From contig SVRE01000009.1 in assembly GCA_015065005.1 (NCBI GenBank), forward strand, positions 1-45,783: 45,783 nt of DNA, in the 5' to 3' direction. Within the stretch, counting starts at the first letter, position 1; every line of letters begins with the position of its first letter. The notes under the pieces were generated by a model that was not told where the DNA came from, ran no database searches, and saw only the letters and a program-made list of their open reading frames with translations. Positions 7,634 through 16,247 of this stretch are shown one piece after another. This DNA comes from Oscillospiraceae bacterium. Lineage in GTDB: Bacteria; Bacillota; Clostridia; Oscillospirales; CAG-272. Made by a program: the position numbers and the translations under genes.

Positions 7634-9796
7634 TTACCTGTAGCTTAATTCACTTGTAATTGTTGTTACCAGTGATGTCATTTTTGTGATTAGTGATACA
7701 AAGAGTAGGGCGATAAACATAATGAATACCATACCTACGATTGTTGCGATTACTGTAAGAATGTTCTTACCCATTGAGTAGTCGTGTGTTACCTGCATAC
7801 CGATAACAACGAGAAGCACCATCCAAACAGCCGCAATTGTTACTATCATTGTAGGAATCTGAGATTCTGTACCTACAAGAACGTTTGTCAATATTGTAGA
7901 AATTACAATAAACAACGGGAGTGGATACAAGCCGTATGATACCGCAATGAAGATATCCTTTAAGCTACCCTCACCGTCAAACAATGTTGTGAAGCACCAG
8001 TTTGAAATGATAAACAAAGCAAATGGAATTATTACAGATGCAAACTGTGCAAAAATAGTGCTTGTGGTCTGCTGTGGGTTATAGTAGTAGCCCTGACCGA
8101 TGCCCTGGTAGTAGAAGGCTACAACTGTCAATGCAAGGAAGGTTAAGGACGCTCTTACTGAGCCGCGCTTTTCGTGCTTCAAATCCCAATATCCGTCAAA
8201 CGGATGGAAAATAAGGTGCATACCGTAGCAGATTTCCTGTATATATGTCTTAGGTCCTGCCTGTACTGCCGCCTTTTTGTTAACCTTGCCCATTAAGCCA
8301 AAGAGCTTACCAACAAGAACGATTAATGCAATTATTCCTACGATAAACAGAACAAACCAATCCTCCATAAAGTCGGAACGGATTTCCTTAAATGCTGTTG
8401 CATAGTTTTCAATATCGAAGGCGTTCTGGAAATAGTCTATTGCCTTTTCAAACTCGCCCTCACGGTAAAGAGCCTTACCCATGGCAACATAGGCTGTGTC
8501 AAAGTTGTTGTTTCTTGCAAGAACCTTGTTCCACTCATTCGCTGCGTCATCATATCTTCTCTGGTTTTGAAGCTGAATAGCTCCGTCAAGAAGCTCTGCA
8601 TACTCTGTTCTTCTGTAAACAGTAAAGGAACGGTTTGTTTCATCAAGAACAAGAATCTTTGAGCCTTGATATGTAATAGCGGCTGCCTTTTCGATATTAC
8701 CGAACTGGCTACCCTTGTCACCGAAGATGTACAAAAGGTTACCGTCACTGTCATAGGTATAAACCTTGGAACGCTTGTTGTCAATGATAGACCAAACGCC
8801 GTTAGGTCCGCTGGAAACGTCCCTGATGTTGGATACACCGCTTGGCGCACCCTCATTTGCTGCTGTTACCTTTTTATTAAGCTCAACCGCAACCTCACCT
8901 GCAGGGGCGAAGAAGCCGTTACGCTTCATAATATCTGTACCGTTAGCGTTCAAAAGCCTGATTGGTGAATAGTCACTTGTTTTGGAAGTGATGCTTTCAA
9001 GCTGATTTGACTCATATTCCTTTGAGAATATGATTGCACCGTACACAAACTCACCTGTTGTTGTATCAAGCTCAAGGTTTGTATAGGTTGTAGGCGCATT
9101 ACCCTGTTCAACTGCCGCAGGGGCGATAAGCGCAATAAGCGCGCTAAGACCCTTAACAACAACCTTCGGTGCGCCGATAAAGTTAATAAACTCACCCTCG
9201 TAAGTCATTACAAGGATACCGTTTTTGGTCATTTCGGGAGCAACGTAAATTCTACCGTATTTGTCAACTACGCAGCTGACAGGGTCATAGGAGTCAATAA
9301 GCTCTGACCTTGGCTGCTCAATTGTCCTTTTGTAATCAAGTGTATCAGGGTCGAAAACTATAATTCTCTTGTTACCCTTATCACAAACGTAAAGGCCCTT
9401 GAAATTACCGTCATCAACAACGAATGTGCTTGTTGGGGTGTTGAAGCGGTCCTCAACACCGTCAGAGTTAACGAAGGTTTCGATATATCCGTTTTCTCTT
9501 AGCTTATAATACTTGTCAAGAACGATAATTCTGTTGTTACCCTTATCGGTAATGTAAACGTTACCTGCCTTGTCCGCCTCAATATCAGAGGGGGATGTCA
9601 TATCCTTTTCAAGACCCATAGCGGTGAAGTTATATGCGCCGCTTCCCTCAGGCACGTAAGCATCGGGAGAGTCAAGAACAAGACCGTCAATTGAATATGT
9701 GTACGTTGAGTACGGGATTGCCGCATTTGCACCTAATGGGAAAAGCATCACAAGGGCGCATACGAGCACAAAAAATCTTATTAATTTTTTCTTCAT
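7634..9796 (-). CDS. NHL-repeat / TPR / Yip1-domain membrane protein
   Basis: 720 residues with an unusual domain series. It has a signal peptide (1-25) and an NHL-type beta-propeller at about 50-400, recognised by repeated units such as VYITDKGNNRIIVLDKYYK and LYVCDKGNKRIIVFDPDTL. A TPR pair follows at about 405-475 (RRYDDAANEWNKVLARNNNFDTAYVAMGKALYREGEFEKAIDYF, abbreviated by motif), then one membrane segment (about 486-507) and a Yip1-like block with about five membrane segments to the end. The propeller and TPR should therefore be outside the cell and the Yip1 part in the membrane. Yip1-family proteins next to DUF5696 and sugar permeases are a recurring context. The function is unknown; an assembly, scaffold or sensor part of the importer is an inference. 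It starts 9 bp after the upstream MalG-type permease. Confidence 0.78.
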   Translation of the reverse strand: MKKKLIRFFVLVCALVMLFPLGANAAIPYSTYTYSIDGLVLDSPDAYVPEGSGAYNFTAMGLEKDMTSPSDIEADKAGNVYITDKGNNRIIVLDKYYKLRENGYIETFVNSDGVEDRFNTPTSTFVVDDGNFKGLYVCDKGNKRIIVFDPDTLDYKRTIEQPRSELIDSYDPVSCVVDKYGRIYVAPEMTKNGILVMTYEGEFINFIGAPKVVVKGLSALIALIAPAAVEQGNAPTTYTNLELDTTTGEFVYGAIIFSKEYESNQLESITSKTSDYSPIRLLNANGTDIMKRNGFFAPAGEVAVELNKKVTAANEGAPSGVSNIRDVSSGPNGVWSIIDNKRSKVYTYDSDGNLLYIFGDKGSQFGNIEKAAAITYQGSKILVLDETNRSFTVYRRTEYAELLDGAIQLQNQRRYDDAANEWNKVLARNNNFDTAYVAMGKALYREGEFEKAIDYFQNAFDIENYATAFKEIRSDFMEDWFVLFIVGIIALIVLVGKLFGLMGKVNKKAAVQAGPKTYIQEICYGMHLIFHPFDGYWDLKHEKRGSVRASLTFLALTVVAFYYQGIGQGYYYNPQQTTSTIFAQFASVIIPFALFIISNWCFTTLFDGEGSLKDIFIAVSYGLYPLPLFIVISTILTNVLVGTESQIPTMIVTIAAVWMVLLVVIGMQVTHDYSMGKNILTVIATIVGMVFIMFIALLFVSLITKMTSLVTTITSELSYR

Positions 9797-9805
9797 AAGC
9801 CCTCC

Positions 9806-10678
9806 TTAATCCTTCATACCACTTGATGCCATGGTTTCAATAATGTTACTTTGTGAGATTACGAATACAAGAATAGGCACAATCATCATAATAACTGTTG
9901 CAGCAGCAGATGCACCAGCACGGGCGATACCGCCGGCTGTAATCTGGCTGATTGCATAGTTAAGTGTCTTTAGCTGCTCACTGAAGATATACTGTGATGA
10001 GCCTGTATTCCATAAGCCCTGGAATGAATAAATAATAAGTGTTAACCACGCCGGCTTAACCATCGGCATAGCGATTACCCAGAAGGTCTTAAACTCACTG
10101 CATCCGTCAAGACGGGCGCTTTCAAGCACGTCATCGGAAATTGAAGAGTCCATAAACTGCTTCATAAGGTAAAGACCCATTGAAGAGCCCCAAGCCGGAA
10201 TGATAATTGCAAACAAATTATCCATAAGTCCTAAGGTTGAAAGGGTTAAAAAGTTTGCTATTGCTGTTACGGTTGAAGTAAACATAAGGGATCTTTGAAT
10301 GATCCAGAAAACGCCCTTTCTGCCCGGGAACGGAATCTTTGCTATTGCATACGCAGCCAATGATGAGAACAAAAGGTTACCGAATGTACCCATGGCTGTA
10401 ATAAATACTGTGTTGAATATGTATCTTGAGAAAGGTACCCAAGAGTCACTTAAAAGTATGAACAAGTCGGAGAAGTTCTTGCCTGTCGGGTGCTGAACGT
10501 AGAACCTTGGCGGGAACATCCACAATTCATCCAGTGGCTTTAAGGACTGAATAATAACATAGTACATTGGCAGGAACATAAACACACCCATTATAATAAG
10601 GAAGAATGCTATTCCTGCGTCTCCTCCTACCGAACGGTTGAGGACAACTTGATGATTTCTTACTCTCATTTTTTGCAT
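9806..10678 (-). CDS. ABC carbohydrate permease, MalG-type (first pair)
   Basis: 290 residues, the normal family length, with six hydrophobic segments and the EAA loop ESARLDGCSEFKTFWVIAMP (about residue 195). It starts 2 bp after the stop of the MalF-type partner, a spacing typical of translationally coupled permease pairs. Together with that partner and the 1023-residue binding protein it forms a complete CUT1-type importer apart from the ATPase, which is not in the window. CUT1 importers of Gram-positives commonly share one genome-encoded MsmX-like ATPase. Confidence 0.92.
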   Translation of the reverse strand: MQKMRVRNHQVVLNRSVGGDAGIAFFLIIMGVFMFLPMYYVIIQSLKPLDELWMFPPRFYVQHPTGKNFSDLFILLSDSWVPFSRYIFNTVFITAMGTFGNLLFSSLAAYAIAKIPFPGRKGVFWIIQRSLMFTSTVTAIANFLTLSTLGLMDNLFAIIIPAWGSSMGLYLMKQFMDSSISDDVLESARLDGCSEFKTFWVIAMPMVKPAWLTLIIYSFQGLWNTGSSQYIFSEQLKTLNYAISQITAGGIARAGASAAATVIMMIVPILVFVISQSNIIETMASSGMKD

Positions 10679-10680
10679 AA

Positions 10681-11739
10681 TTATTGTCCCACCTTCGATA
10701 GCATTTTATTTACGAGCGTATTCGCTCCTATCATTATCAAGAATAATACAAAGGCAATGGCAGATGCATAACCTACCTCCCATCTTTGTGAACCGTAGTC
10801 CTCAAGACAGTGCATTATTGTATGACATGAATAGTTAACTGATGGGAAGCCACAAAGCGCTGTAACTACACCACCGAAGCCGAATGAACCGGTAATAGCC
10901 ATAACCGCACCGAACATAAGCTGTGGCCTCATCATTGGTAATGTAATATACCAAAGCTCCTGCCATCTGTTCTTAATGCCGTCAACCGCTGCCGCCTCAA
11001 ACAAGCTCTTATTAATTGTTTGAAGACCCGCAATGAATGAAAGGAATGCTGTACCAAGTGACATCCAAAGAGCAACGACAATACAAAGGGTCATTGCATA
11101 CTTTTCATCATGGAACCAAAGTATAGCACTGTCAATCATACCAAGGTCGAGTAGCACACCGTTTACCCATCCGTATGCGTCATCTGAGAACAAGGTTGCC
11201 CAAATGAGATATACAGAGCCGGAAATTGACGGTGCATAGAAAATAAGTGTGATAATTGCTCTTATTCTTGGCGCAAGCTCATTAATAAACCAAGCAACCA
11301 GGAATGAAAGTATGTAGGATACAGGTCCTGTAATCATAGCGAATACAAGTGTGTTCTTGCAGGCAAGCAAGAAAATATCGTCATCAAAGAACAGTCTTGT
11401 ATAGTTGCTGATACCGATAAACATATCCCATTTAAACTCAAGCATATTAAAGTTTGTAAAGCTGAGTACAAGTGAAAGCACAACGGGGAATACTGTGAAA
11501 AGAATAAATACAAACATAAACGGCAATATCATAAGGTATGCTATTTTGTTCCTCTTCATTTCATGCCAGGTCCATTGCGCCCAGGTCATATCCTTTCTTG
11601 CAACAGCCTTCTTCTTTTCGGGCTTTACATCAGATGTATTGTCAGAAGCTCCAACCTCTTCATTAACAATACTATTCTTCTGTAAATCTGTTTCTTCAAC
11701 AGCAGTGCTGTTGCTTTGTAGGTCTTTACGATCTTTCAT
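10681..11739 (-). CDS. ABC carbohydrate permease, MalF-type (first pair)
   Basis: 352 residues. A polar N-terminus of about 70 residues (rich in Glu, Asn, Lys) precedes the first membrane segment (IAYLMILPFMFVFILFTVFP). The EAA loop EAAAVDGIKNRWQELWYITLP is intact. It is the second gene of the operon, 37 bp after the solute-binding protein gene. The long charged N-terminal tail is shared in style, not in sequence, with the MalF-type subunit of the second pair. Confidence 0.92.
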   Translation of the reverse strand: MKDRKDLQSNSTAVEETDLQKNSIVNEEVGASDNTSDVKPEKKKAVARKDMTWAQWTWHEMKRNKIAYLMILPFMFVFILFTVFPVVLSLVLSFTNFNMLEFKWDMFIGISNYTRLFFDDDIFLLACKNTLVFAMITGPVSYILSFLVAWFINELAPRIRAIITLIFYAPSISGSVYLIWATLFSDDAYGWVNGVLLDLGMIDSAILWFHDEKYAMTLCIVVALWMSLGTAFLSFIAGLQTINKSLFEAAAVDGIKNRWQELWYITLPMMRPQLMFGAVMAITGSFGFGGVVTALCGFPSVNYSCHTIMHCLEDYGSQRWEVGYASAIAFVLFLIMIGANTLVNKMLSKVGQ

Positions 11740-11776
11740 TTACAAATTCTCTCCTTTATAATAGTATATTAATGAA

Positions 11777-14700
11777 TTAGTCTGCATCATCTTCTTTGTA
11801 GAGCTCCATACCGAACTCTTCACGCTTTCTTGTAATTTCCTTGTTAATTGCGGGAACATAGCTCAAAAGCGCATCAGCAGGGTCCTTACCCTCGTTATAA
11901 GCTGCCAAGAATGCAAAGTTGACATAACGTGCAAGGTAGTAGCTACCGGGGTTATTCGGAACTGCATCAAGATTTTCAAACTGAGCCAAAATGCTTTCAG
12001 CCTCCTCTGCTGTCCAAGGAAGCTCATTCAAAGCCTCGATGTTTGCAGTAGCAGGTCTTGCAGCAATACCAACGATTGATACGATTTCGTCTGAGAAGGC
12101 AGCCTGGAATTCATCTCCTGTGTACCATTCCATAAATGTCCAGGAATCCTCAAGGTTATCACAGCCCCTGAGCATTACGCAGCCTGTTACGGTTGCAATA
12201 GAGGTGTTGTTGATAACTGTGTTTCCGTTTTCGTCAGTTGTTTCATAGCCGGGCAACGGAACAAAGCCCCAAAGACCTGAAAGCTCAGATGCGAATACCG
12301 CAAGCTGGTTACAGGTTGTATATGCTGCAATACCGATTGGCATTTCACCTGTTCTGAAACGGTTCGCAAAGTCAAACTGATATGGGAGTGAGTACTGAGT
12401 GTACATGTTACAAAGTGTTGTAAACGCATTCAAAACTCCAACATCATCAAAGTTGATACGCATACCGTTGTCCTTGTACGCCTCATGTCCGTTCTGATAG
12501 ATAAATGTGTAAATATCGTTCTGAATACCGATTTCCATGTTGTTGTACTGAAGAATCGGAAGGATGGACAAAAGGTCATCCCATGTCTTTGGAATTTCCA
12601 AATTAAGTGAGGACAATACGTCCTTACGGTAGAACATCATTGAGAATGTAAGCGAGTCAGGTAAGCCGTAGATAATTTCATCTGTTACGCCGGTTTCGGA
12701 ATTGTAGTCATACAATGTTAAAGGAACAATAGCCGCATCCGGGAATGCTGTTAAAATGCTGTTTGCCCTTTCCTCCTCGGTTAACTGAACATCTGCCTCA
12801 GGATTTTCCTGCGTTGACATAAACTGGTTAAGCGGAATTACTGCATTACGCAATGCGTAGTCAATAATCATCGTGCTTGACTCCATCAAGGAAACGTCAG
12901 GTCCAACGCCTGCCAGAACTGACGGCAAAAGTGTACCGCCCGCAACAAGCTTTAGGTCAACGTGAATCTGTTTCTTAGGATCATCCGAGCTTTCCGGTGT
13001 AAATGTATTGAGTATAAGATTTCTTATGATCTGCGCTCTATCTCTGTCTGTAGCAACCCAAACCTGAATACGTCTGCCGCCCTCTTCACCGTCTGAGCTG
13101 CCGATGGCACTGTAGTCTGTTACAAAGCTTGCAAAGAACAGCTTTATTTCAAACCAAAGTGATTGGAAGAAGTTTGCCTCGCCTCTTGGCAATTCTTCAC
13201 TACTGCTTTGAAGTGTATATTCATCAACCTGTAATGGCTGTGTCTTTACACTGTTAATCCATGTACCAAGTGAACCGATATGAGATTTGAGTGTGCCAAG
13301 GTTACCTGCAATCTCACCCTCGTCCCTTGCCATTTTTTCAAGCAACAGGTAAATCTGCTCAATTGTAGAGGTCTTTTCACCCTTACCTGATTCCGCAACA
13401 AGCACGTCATAAACGCCCTTAAGTCTGATTGATTCAAGCATCATTGTGTTAAGAACGCCCGGCATTACTCTTGCAAAGCCGTAGTCACGGTTAGAGTCAG
13501 GTGTGCTACCTGTAAGCTTCAATATTTCAAGATAACATTCGTTAATGTTGCTGAGTGATGTACTAACATCCTTAACAATGCTTGCCATATCGCCCAAGCA
13601 AGCCTCAAGTCTGATAGTATATTCCCTACCTGCCTCGAAGTAAAATTCAAATGGCTTTTGTGAACCGTCACTCAAGTAAATTGTTTCCCACTTGTCCGCA
13701 TATGGGAAACGGCAGTTATTTGCCTCCTCAAAAAGAAGCTCACCGTTTATGTAAACTCTTCTTGAAACGTACATACCGGAAAGAAGTGCCTGCTTATATC
13801 TTACTGCCAATGAGTAGAAGCCGCTCTCACTCGGAGTTACGGTATATTCCATCCATTCGCCGATATTCTGCCACTTTTCCTTACCTGCTGTGTTGTACTT
13901 TGTGTACAAATGAGACTGCTCACCTGTCAAGCCGTTGGTAAGAGGTGAGGTTCTGTCATTTACAGGGTACATTGTAACAGCGGAAACGAAATCAGGAGCC
14001 TCTGCCTGGAATATAAGAGTAGCATTGGATGATGGCTTATTCTTGTCAGGGGTTAGACCCTTTTCAGCCAACGCCTTAAGATATTCTTCATATGTAGGAA
14101 GCTCTTCTGCAGGGCGCAATGTGATAGCCTTAATTACAACAGGCTCTCTTTGGCTCTCCATAGAAATTGTGTTCTCTCCCGCTTGGAAATAAAATTCAAA
14201 GGGGTCAGCATAGTAACCGTTGGAGTCAGCAATGGCATACTTAACCCACTGCGGACTTTGAATAACGTTTGGACGGATATCGTTACCAAGCTCACCGTCA
14301 TCAAGCTCCTCCTGGTTAAAGCTGATTTTTCCATCCTCGTATTTGTAGTCATAGGTCCAGATCTTTGAAAGCACTACTGAACGTGCCTCAGCAAAAGGAA
14401 CCGAACCGTTGATGTAGAAAATACGCTCAATTGAGTTTGTCTTGTCACCTGTCTGACAATACTCAATCTCAACCACATAGTTAGCAGCCTTATCAAGATT
14501 GAAGCTCCAGGTGATGGTACCTGTTGAAGGCACTAAAATTCCACCTGTTTCACTGTCTCCCTTAATGTGGTTGTAGCTGAGGTCAATTACGCTTTCCTTC
14601 CCACCAACTACATACTTGTTTTTAGTCACGTCAATGGACACAGCGCCATCTCCGCGGCCTGCACCCTCGTGCTTTTCTCTATACTCCGAATAGGATATAG

Positions 14701-14848
14701 CGCCTAAGGCATCACCAACATCGGAAATAGAGGGGCTGGAGCTTGAATAGCTGCCAGCGCTGTCAGCCGCACTTGTAATTGATGCAAATGGAACAAGCAT
14801 CATAACTGCAAGAAGCAGAGCCAACAATTGTTTCGCCGTCTTTCTCAT
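11777..14848 (-). CDS. Giant solute-binding protein with two CBM-like domains
   Basis: 1023 residues, about twice the normal size for family-1 carbohydrate-binding proteins. It has a signal peptide (1-28, ...SITSAADS) with no lipobox cysteine. Two beta-sandwich modules (about 95-245 and 275-420) resemble carbohydrate-binding modules of the CBM6/35 type, each starting with an extended strand such as ATLIFQAEAPDF and containing W and F-rich face residues (GEWMEYTVTPSESGFYSLAVRY shortened). A helical linker covers 425-560. The C-terminal 590-1010 is the periplasmic-binding fold (VAGGTLLPSVLAGVGPDVSL, GLPDSLTFSMMFYRKDVL). It is the first gene of the operon and would capture the substrate. The missing lipid anchor is odd for a Gram-positive; retention may depend on the modules or on the NHL/DUF5696 partners. 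Confidence 0.88.
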   Translation of the reverse strand: MRKTAKQLLALLLAVMMLVPFASITSAADSAGSYSSSSPSISDVGDALGAISYSEYREKHEGAGRGDGAVSIDVTKNKYVVGGKESVIDLSYNHIKGDSETGGILVPSTGTITWSFNLDKAANYVVEIEYCQTGDKTNSIERIFYINGSVPFAEARSVVLSKIWTYDYKYEDGKISFNQEELDDGELGNDIRPNVIQSPQWVKYAIADSNGYYADPFEFYFQAGENTISMESQREPVVIKAITLRPAEELPTYEEYLKALAEKGLTPDKNKPSSNATLIFQAEAPDFVSAVTMYPVNDRTSPLTNGLTGEQSHLYTKYNTAGKEKWQNIGEWMEYTVTPSESGFYSLAVRYKQALLSGMYVSRRVYINGELLFEEANNCRFPYADKWETIYLSDGSQKPFEFYFEAGREYTIRLEACLGDMASIVKDVSTSLSNINECYLEILKLTGSTPDSNRDYGFARVMPGVLNTMMLESIRLKGVYDVLVAESGKGEKTSTIEQIYLLLEKMARDEGEIAGNLGTLKSHIGSLGTWINSVKTQPLQVDEYTLQSSSEELPRGEANFFQSLWFEIKLFFASFVTDYSAIGSSDGEEGGRRIQVWVATDRDRAQIIRNLILNTFTPESSDDPKKQIHVDLKLVAGGTLLPSVLAGVGPDVSLMESSTMIIDYALRNAVIPLNQFMSTQENPEADVQLTEEERANSILTAFPDAAIVPLTLYDYNSETGVTDEIIYGLPDSLTFSMMFYRKDVLSSLNLEIPKTWDDLLSILPILQYNNMEIGIQNDIYTFIYQNGHEAYKDNGMRINFDDVGVLNAFTTLCNMYTQYSLPYQFDFANRFRTGEMPIGIAAYTTCNQLAVFASELSGLWGFVPLPGYETTDENGNTVINNTSIATVTGCVMLRGCDNLEDSWTFMEWYTGDEFQAAFSDEIVSIVGIAARPATANIEALNELPWTAEEAESILAQFENLDAVPNNPGSYYLARYVNFAFLAAYNEGKDPADALLSYVPAINKEITRKREEFGMELYKEDDAD

Positions 14849-14899
14849 AAGAAATCCTCCGTTTTAATTTGTTATGCCTCGGAAGCGATCGAGGCATTT

Positions 14900-14914
14900 G
14901 TTATATAATATAAC
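14900..14914. promoter_or_regulatory. Small perfect inverted repeat in the operon leader
   Basis: GTTATA-TAA-TATAAC lies between the -10 element of the transport operon and its start codon. Next to it, TGCCTCG/CGAGGCA (around 14877-14897) makes a small leader hairpin. These could be an operator or a stability hairpin; the sequence alone does not decide. Confidence 0.3.
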
Positions 14915-14925
14915 TTTGTTTCATA

Positions 14926-14954
14926 ATTTTAACATAATTGCTATTCAAAGTCAA
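14926..14954 (-). promoter_or_regulatory. Promoter of the carbohydrate-transport operon
   Basis: Minus-strand TTGACT (14949-14954), 17-bp spacer, TAAAAT (14926-14931). Transcription would start near 14919 and give a leader of about 70 nt before the solute-binding protein ATG, which has the ribosome site CGGAGGA. Confidence 0.65.
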
Positions 14955-14963
14955 GTTGATATT

Positions 14964-14980
14964 TTGCACAATTTGTACAA
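14964..14980. promoter_or_regulatory. Operator-like palindrome, site 1
   Basis: TTGCACAATTTGTACAA, an imperfect 7-3-7 inverted repeat. It is positioned just upstream of the -35 box of the minus-strand operon, where an activator would bind. It matches site 2 (15136-15152) at 14 of 17 positions. The regulator is not identifiable from the window. Confidence 0.45.
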
Positions 14981-15135
14981 GCCATTTTAAATTTATCGCC
15001 TTTGACACCTTTTTTTAAGAAAAAACCTTTAGAAACTATTTTTTTGTGAAAATCAAAAAAAATTTACAGTTCCGAAACCCCATTTGTCACAAGGCTTTTG
15101 ACGTTTTTTGGGTATTTTGTCAAATTTTCTACATA

Positions 15136-15152
15136 TTGTGCAATTTGCACAA
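15136..15152. promoter_or_regulatory. Operator-like palindrome, site 2
   Basis: TTGTGCA-ATT-TGCACAA, a perfect 7-bp inverted repeat with a 3-bp centre, in the same divergent region as site 1 and about 65 bp upstream of the ROK gene's -35 box. Apart from the two sites and the two promoters, the gap 14849-15281 is T/A-rich and I see nothing else in it. Confidence 0.5.
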
Positions 15153-15215
15153 AAATCAGCCTGATTTTTTGGCACCGTCAAAAGCTGTTTTTTTAATCAT
15201 TTTTACCCTTTCTTC

Positions 15216-15244
15216 TTGACATTGAACAAAATTCCGTCTATAAT
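15216..15244 (+). promoter_or_regulatory. Consensus promoter of the ROK kinase gene
   Basis: TTGACA (15216-15221), 17-bp spacer, TATAAT (15239-15244): an exact vegetative consensus. An open frame could start at the TTG inside the -35 box, but that would lie upstream of the transcription start, so the gene must begin at the downstream ATG. Confidence 0.8.
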
Positions 15245-15281
15245 TAAGATAACAAATTTTGATTTCCAAGGAGGAAAAATT

Positions 15282-16247
15282 ATGTATTACTTAGGAATTG
15301 ATTTGGGCGGCACAAATATTGCCGCAGGTATTGTTAACGACAAGTACGAAATCGTTAAAAAGAAAAGCACACCCACCCTTGCCAACCGTGATGGCAAGCT
15401 TATTATAAAGGATATGGCTGAGCTTTGCCGTGGGCTTATTGCTGACTGTGGCTTGACCGTTGACGATATTGAGTACGCAGGTATTGCAACACCGGGTACT
15501 GCAAACTCAGAAACAGGCGTTGTTGAATACGCAAACAACCTCCCGTTCAAGAAGTTCCCACTTGCTGACCTTTTAAAGGAGTATCTTGGGGTTAAGAAGG
15601 TTTATATTGAAAATGATGCAAACGCTGCTGCCAAGGCAGAGGCAATTGCAGGTGCTGCACGCGGTGCTAAGTTCTCTGTTATGATTACCCTTGGCACAGG
15701 CTTGGGCGGCGGTATTGTTCTTGACGGCAAGGTATATTCCGGCTTTAACTTTGCAGGTGCTGAGCTTGGTCACATTGTTATTGAAAAGGACGGAAAGCAG
15801 TGTACCTGCGGAAGGCGCGGCTGCTGGGAGGCCTACAGCTCCGCAACAGGTCTTACAAATATGACCAAGGAGCATGTGCTCAAGGCAAGACAAGAGGGCA
15901 GAAAAACAATTATCGAGGATATGATTAACGGCAATATTGACAACTGTAATGCAAGGGTTTCCTTTGCGGCTATGAAGCAAGGGGATGAGGTTGGTAAAGA
16001 AATCGTTGATGAATACATTTCCTATCTTGCAAACGGTATTGCAAGCATTATCAATATCTTCCAGCCGAATGTTCTTTCTATCGGCGGCGGTGTTTGTAAC
16101 GAAAAGGAATATTTGACAAAGCCACTTATCGAAGAGGTATTCAAGCAGACATATACAAAAACAGGCGTTACTCCGCAAACTGAGATAAAGATTGCCGAAT
16201 TAGGAAACGATGCAGGTATCGTAGGCGCAGCTGTTTTAGGACTTTGA
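15282..16247 (+). CDS. ROK-family glucokinase
   Basis: 321 residues. ROK sugar kinases phosphorylate glucose or related hexoses with ATP in the cytosol. Visible motifs are the phosphate loop DLGGTN (7-12), the catalytic region ENDANAAA with Asp112, the glycine-rich LGTGLGGGIV (137-146), and the ROK signature with zinc ligands: GAELGHI followed by CTCGRRGCWE (His164, Cys174, Cys176, Cys181). The start is the ATG at 15282, 7 nt after AAGGAGG; the longer TTG start overlaps the promoter. It diverges from the transport operon, so a role in phosphorylating sugar released from the imported oligosaccharide is likely. The last 14 codons (GNDAGIVGAAVLGL) are copied three more times downstream in a tandem array. 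N-acetylhexosamine or mannose kinase is an alternative specificity. Confidence 0.93.
   Translation: MYYLGIDLGGTNIAAGIVNDKYEIVKKKSTPTLANRDGKLIIKDMAELCRGLIADCGLTVDDIEYAGIATPGTANSETGVVEYANNLPFKKFPLADLLKEYLGVKKVYIENDANAAAKAEAIAGAARGAKFSVMITLGTGLGGGIVLDGKVYSGFNFAGAELGHIVIEKDGKQCTCGRRGCWEAYSSATGLTNMTKEHVLKARQEGRKTIIEDMINGNIDNCNARVSFAAMKQGDEVGKEIVDEYISYLANGIASIINIFQPNVLSIGGGVCNEKEYLTKPLIEEVFKQTYTKTGVTPQTEIKIAELGNDAGIVGAAVLGL

Noticed and set aside
15216-15281. A TTG-initiated N-terminal extension of the ROK kinase.
   Set aside because: The TTG is the -35 hexamer itself, so the extension would not be transcribed. The ATG at 15282 has a perfect ribosome site.
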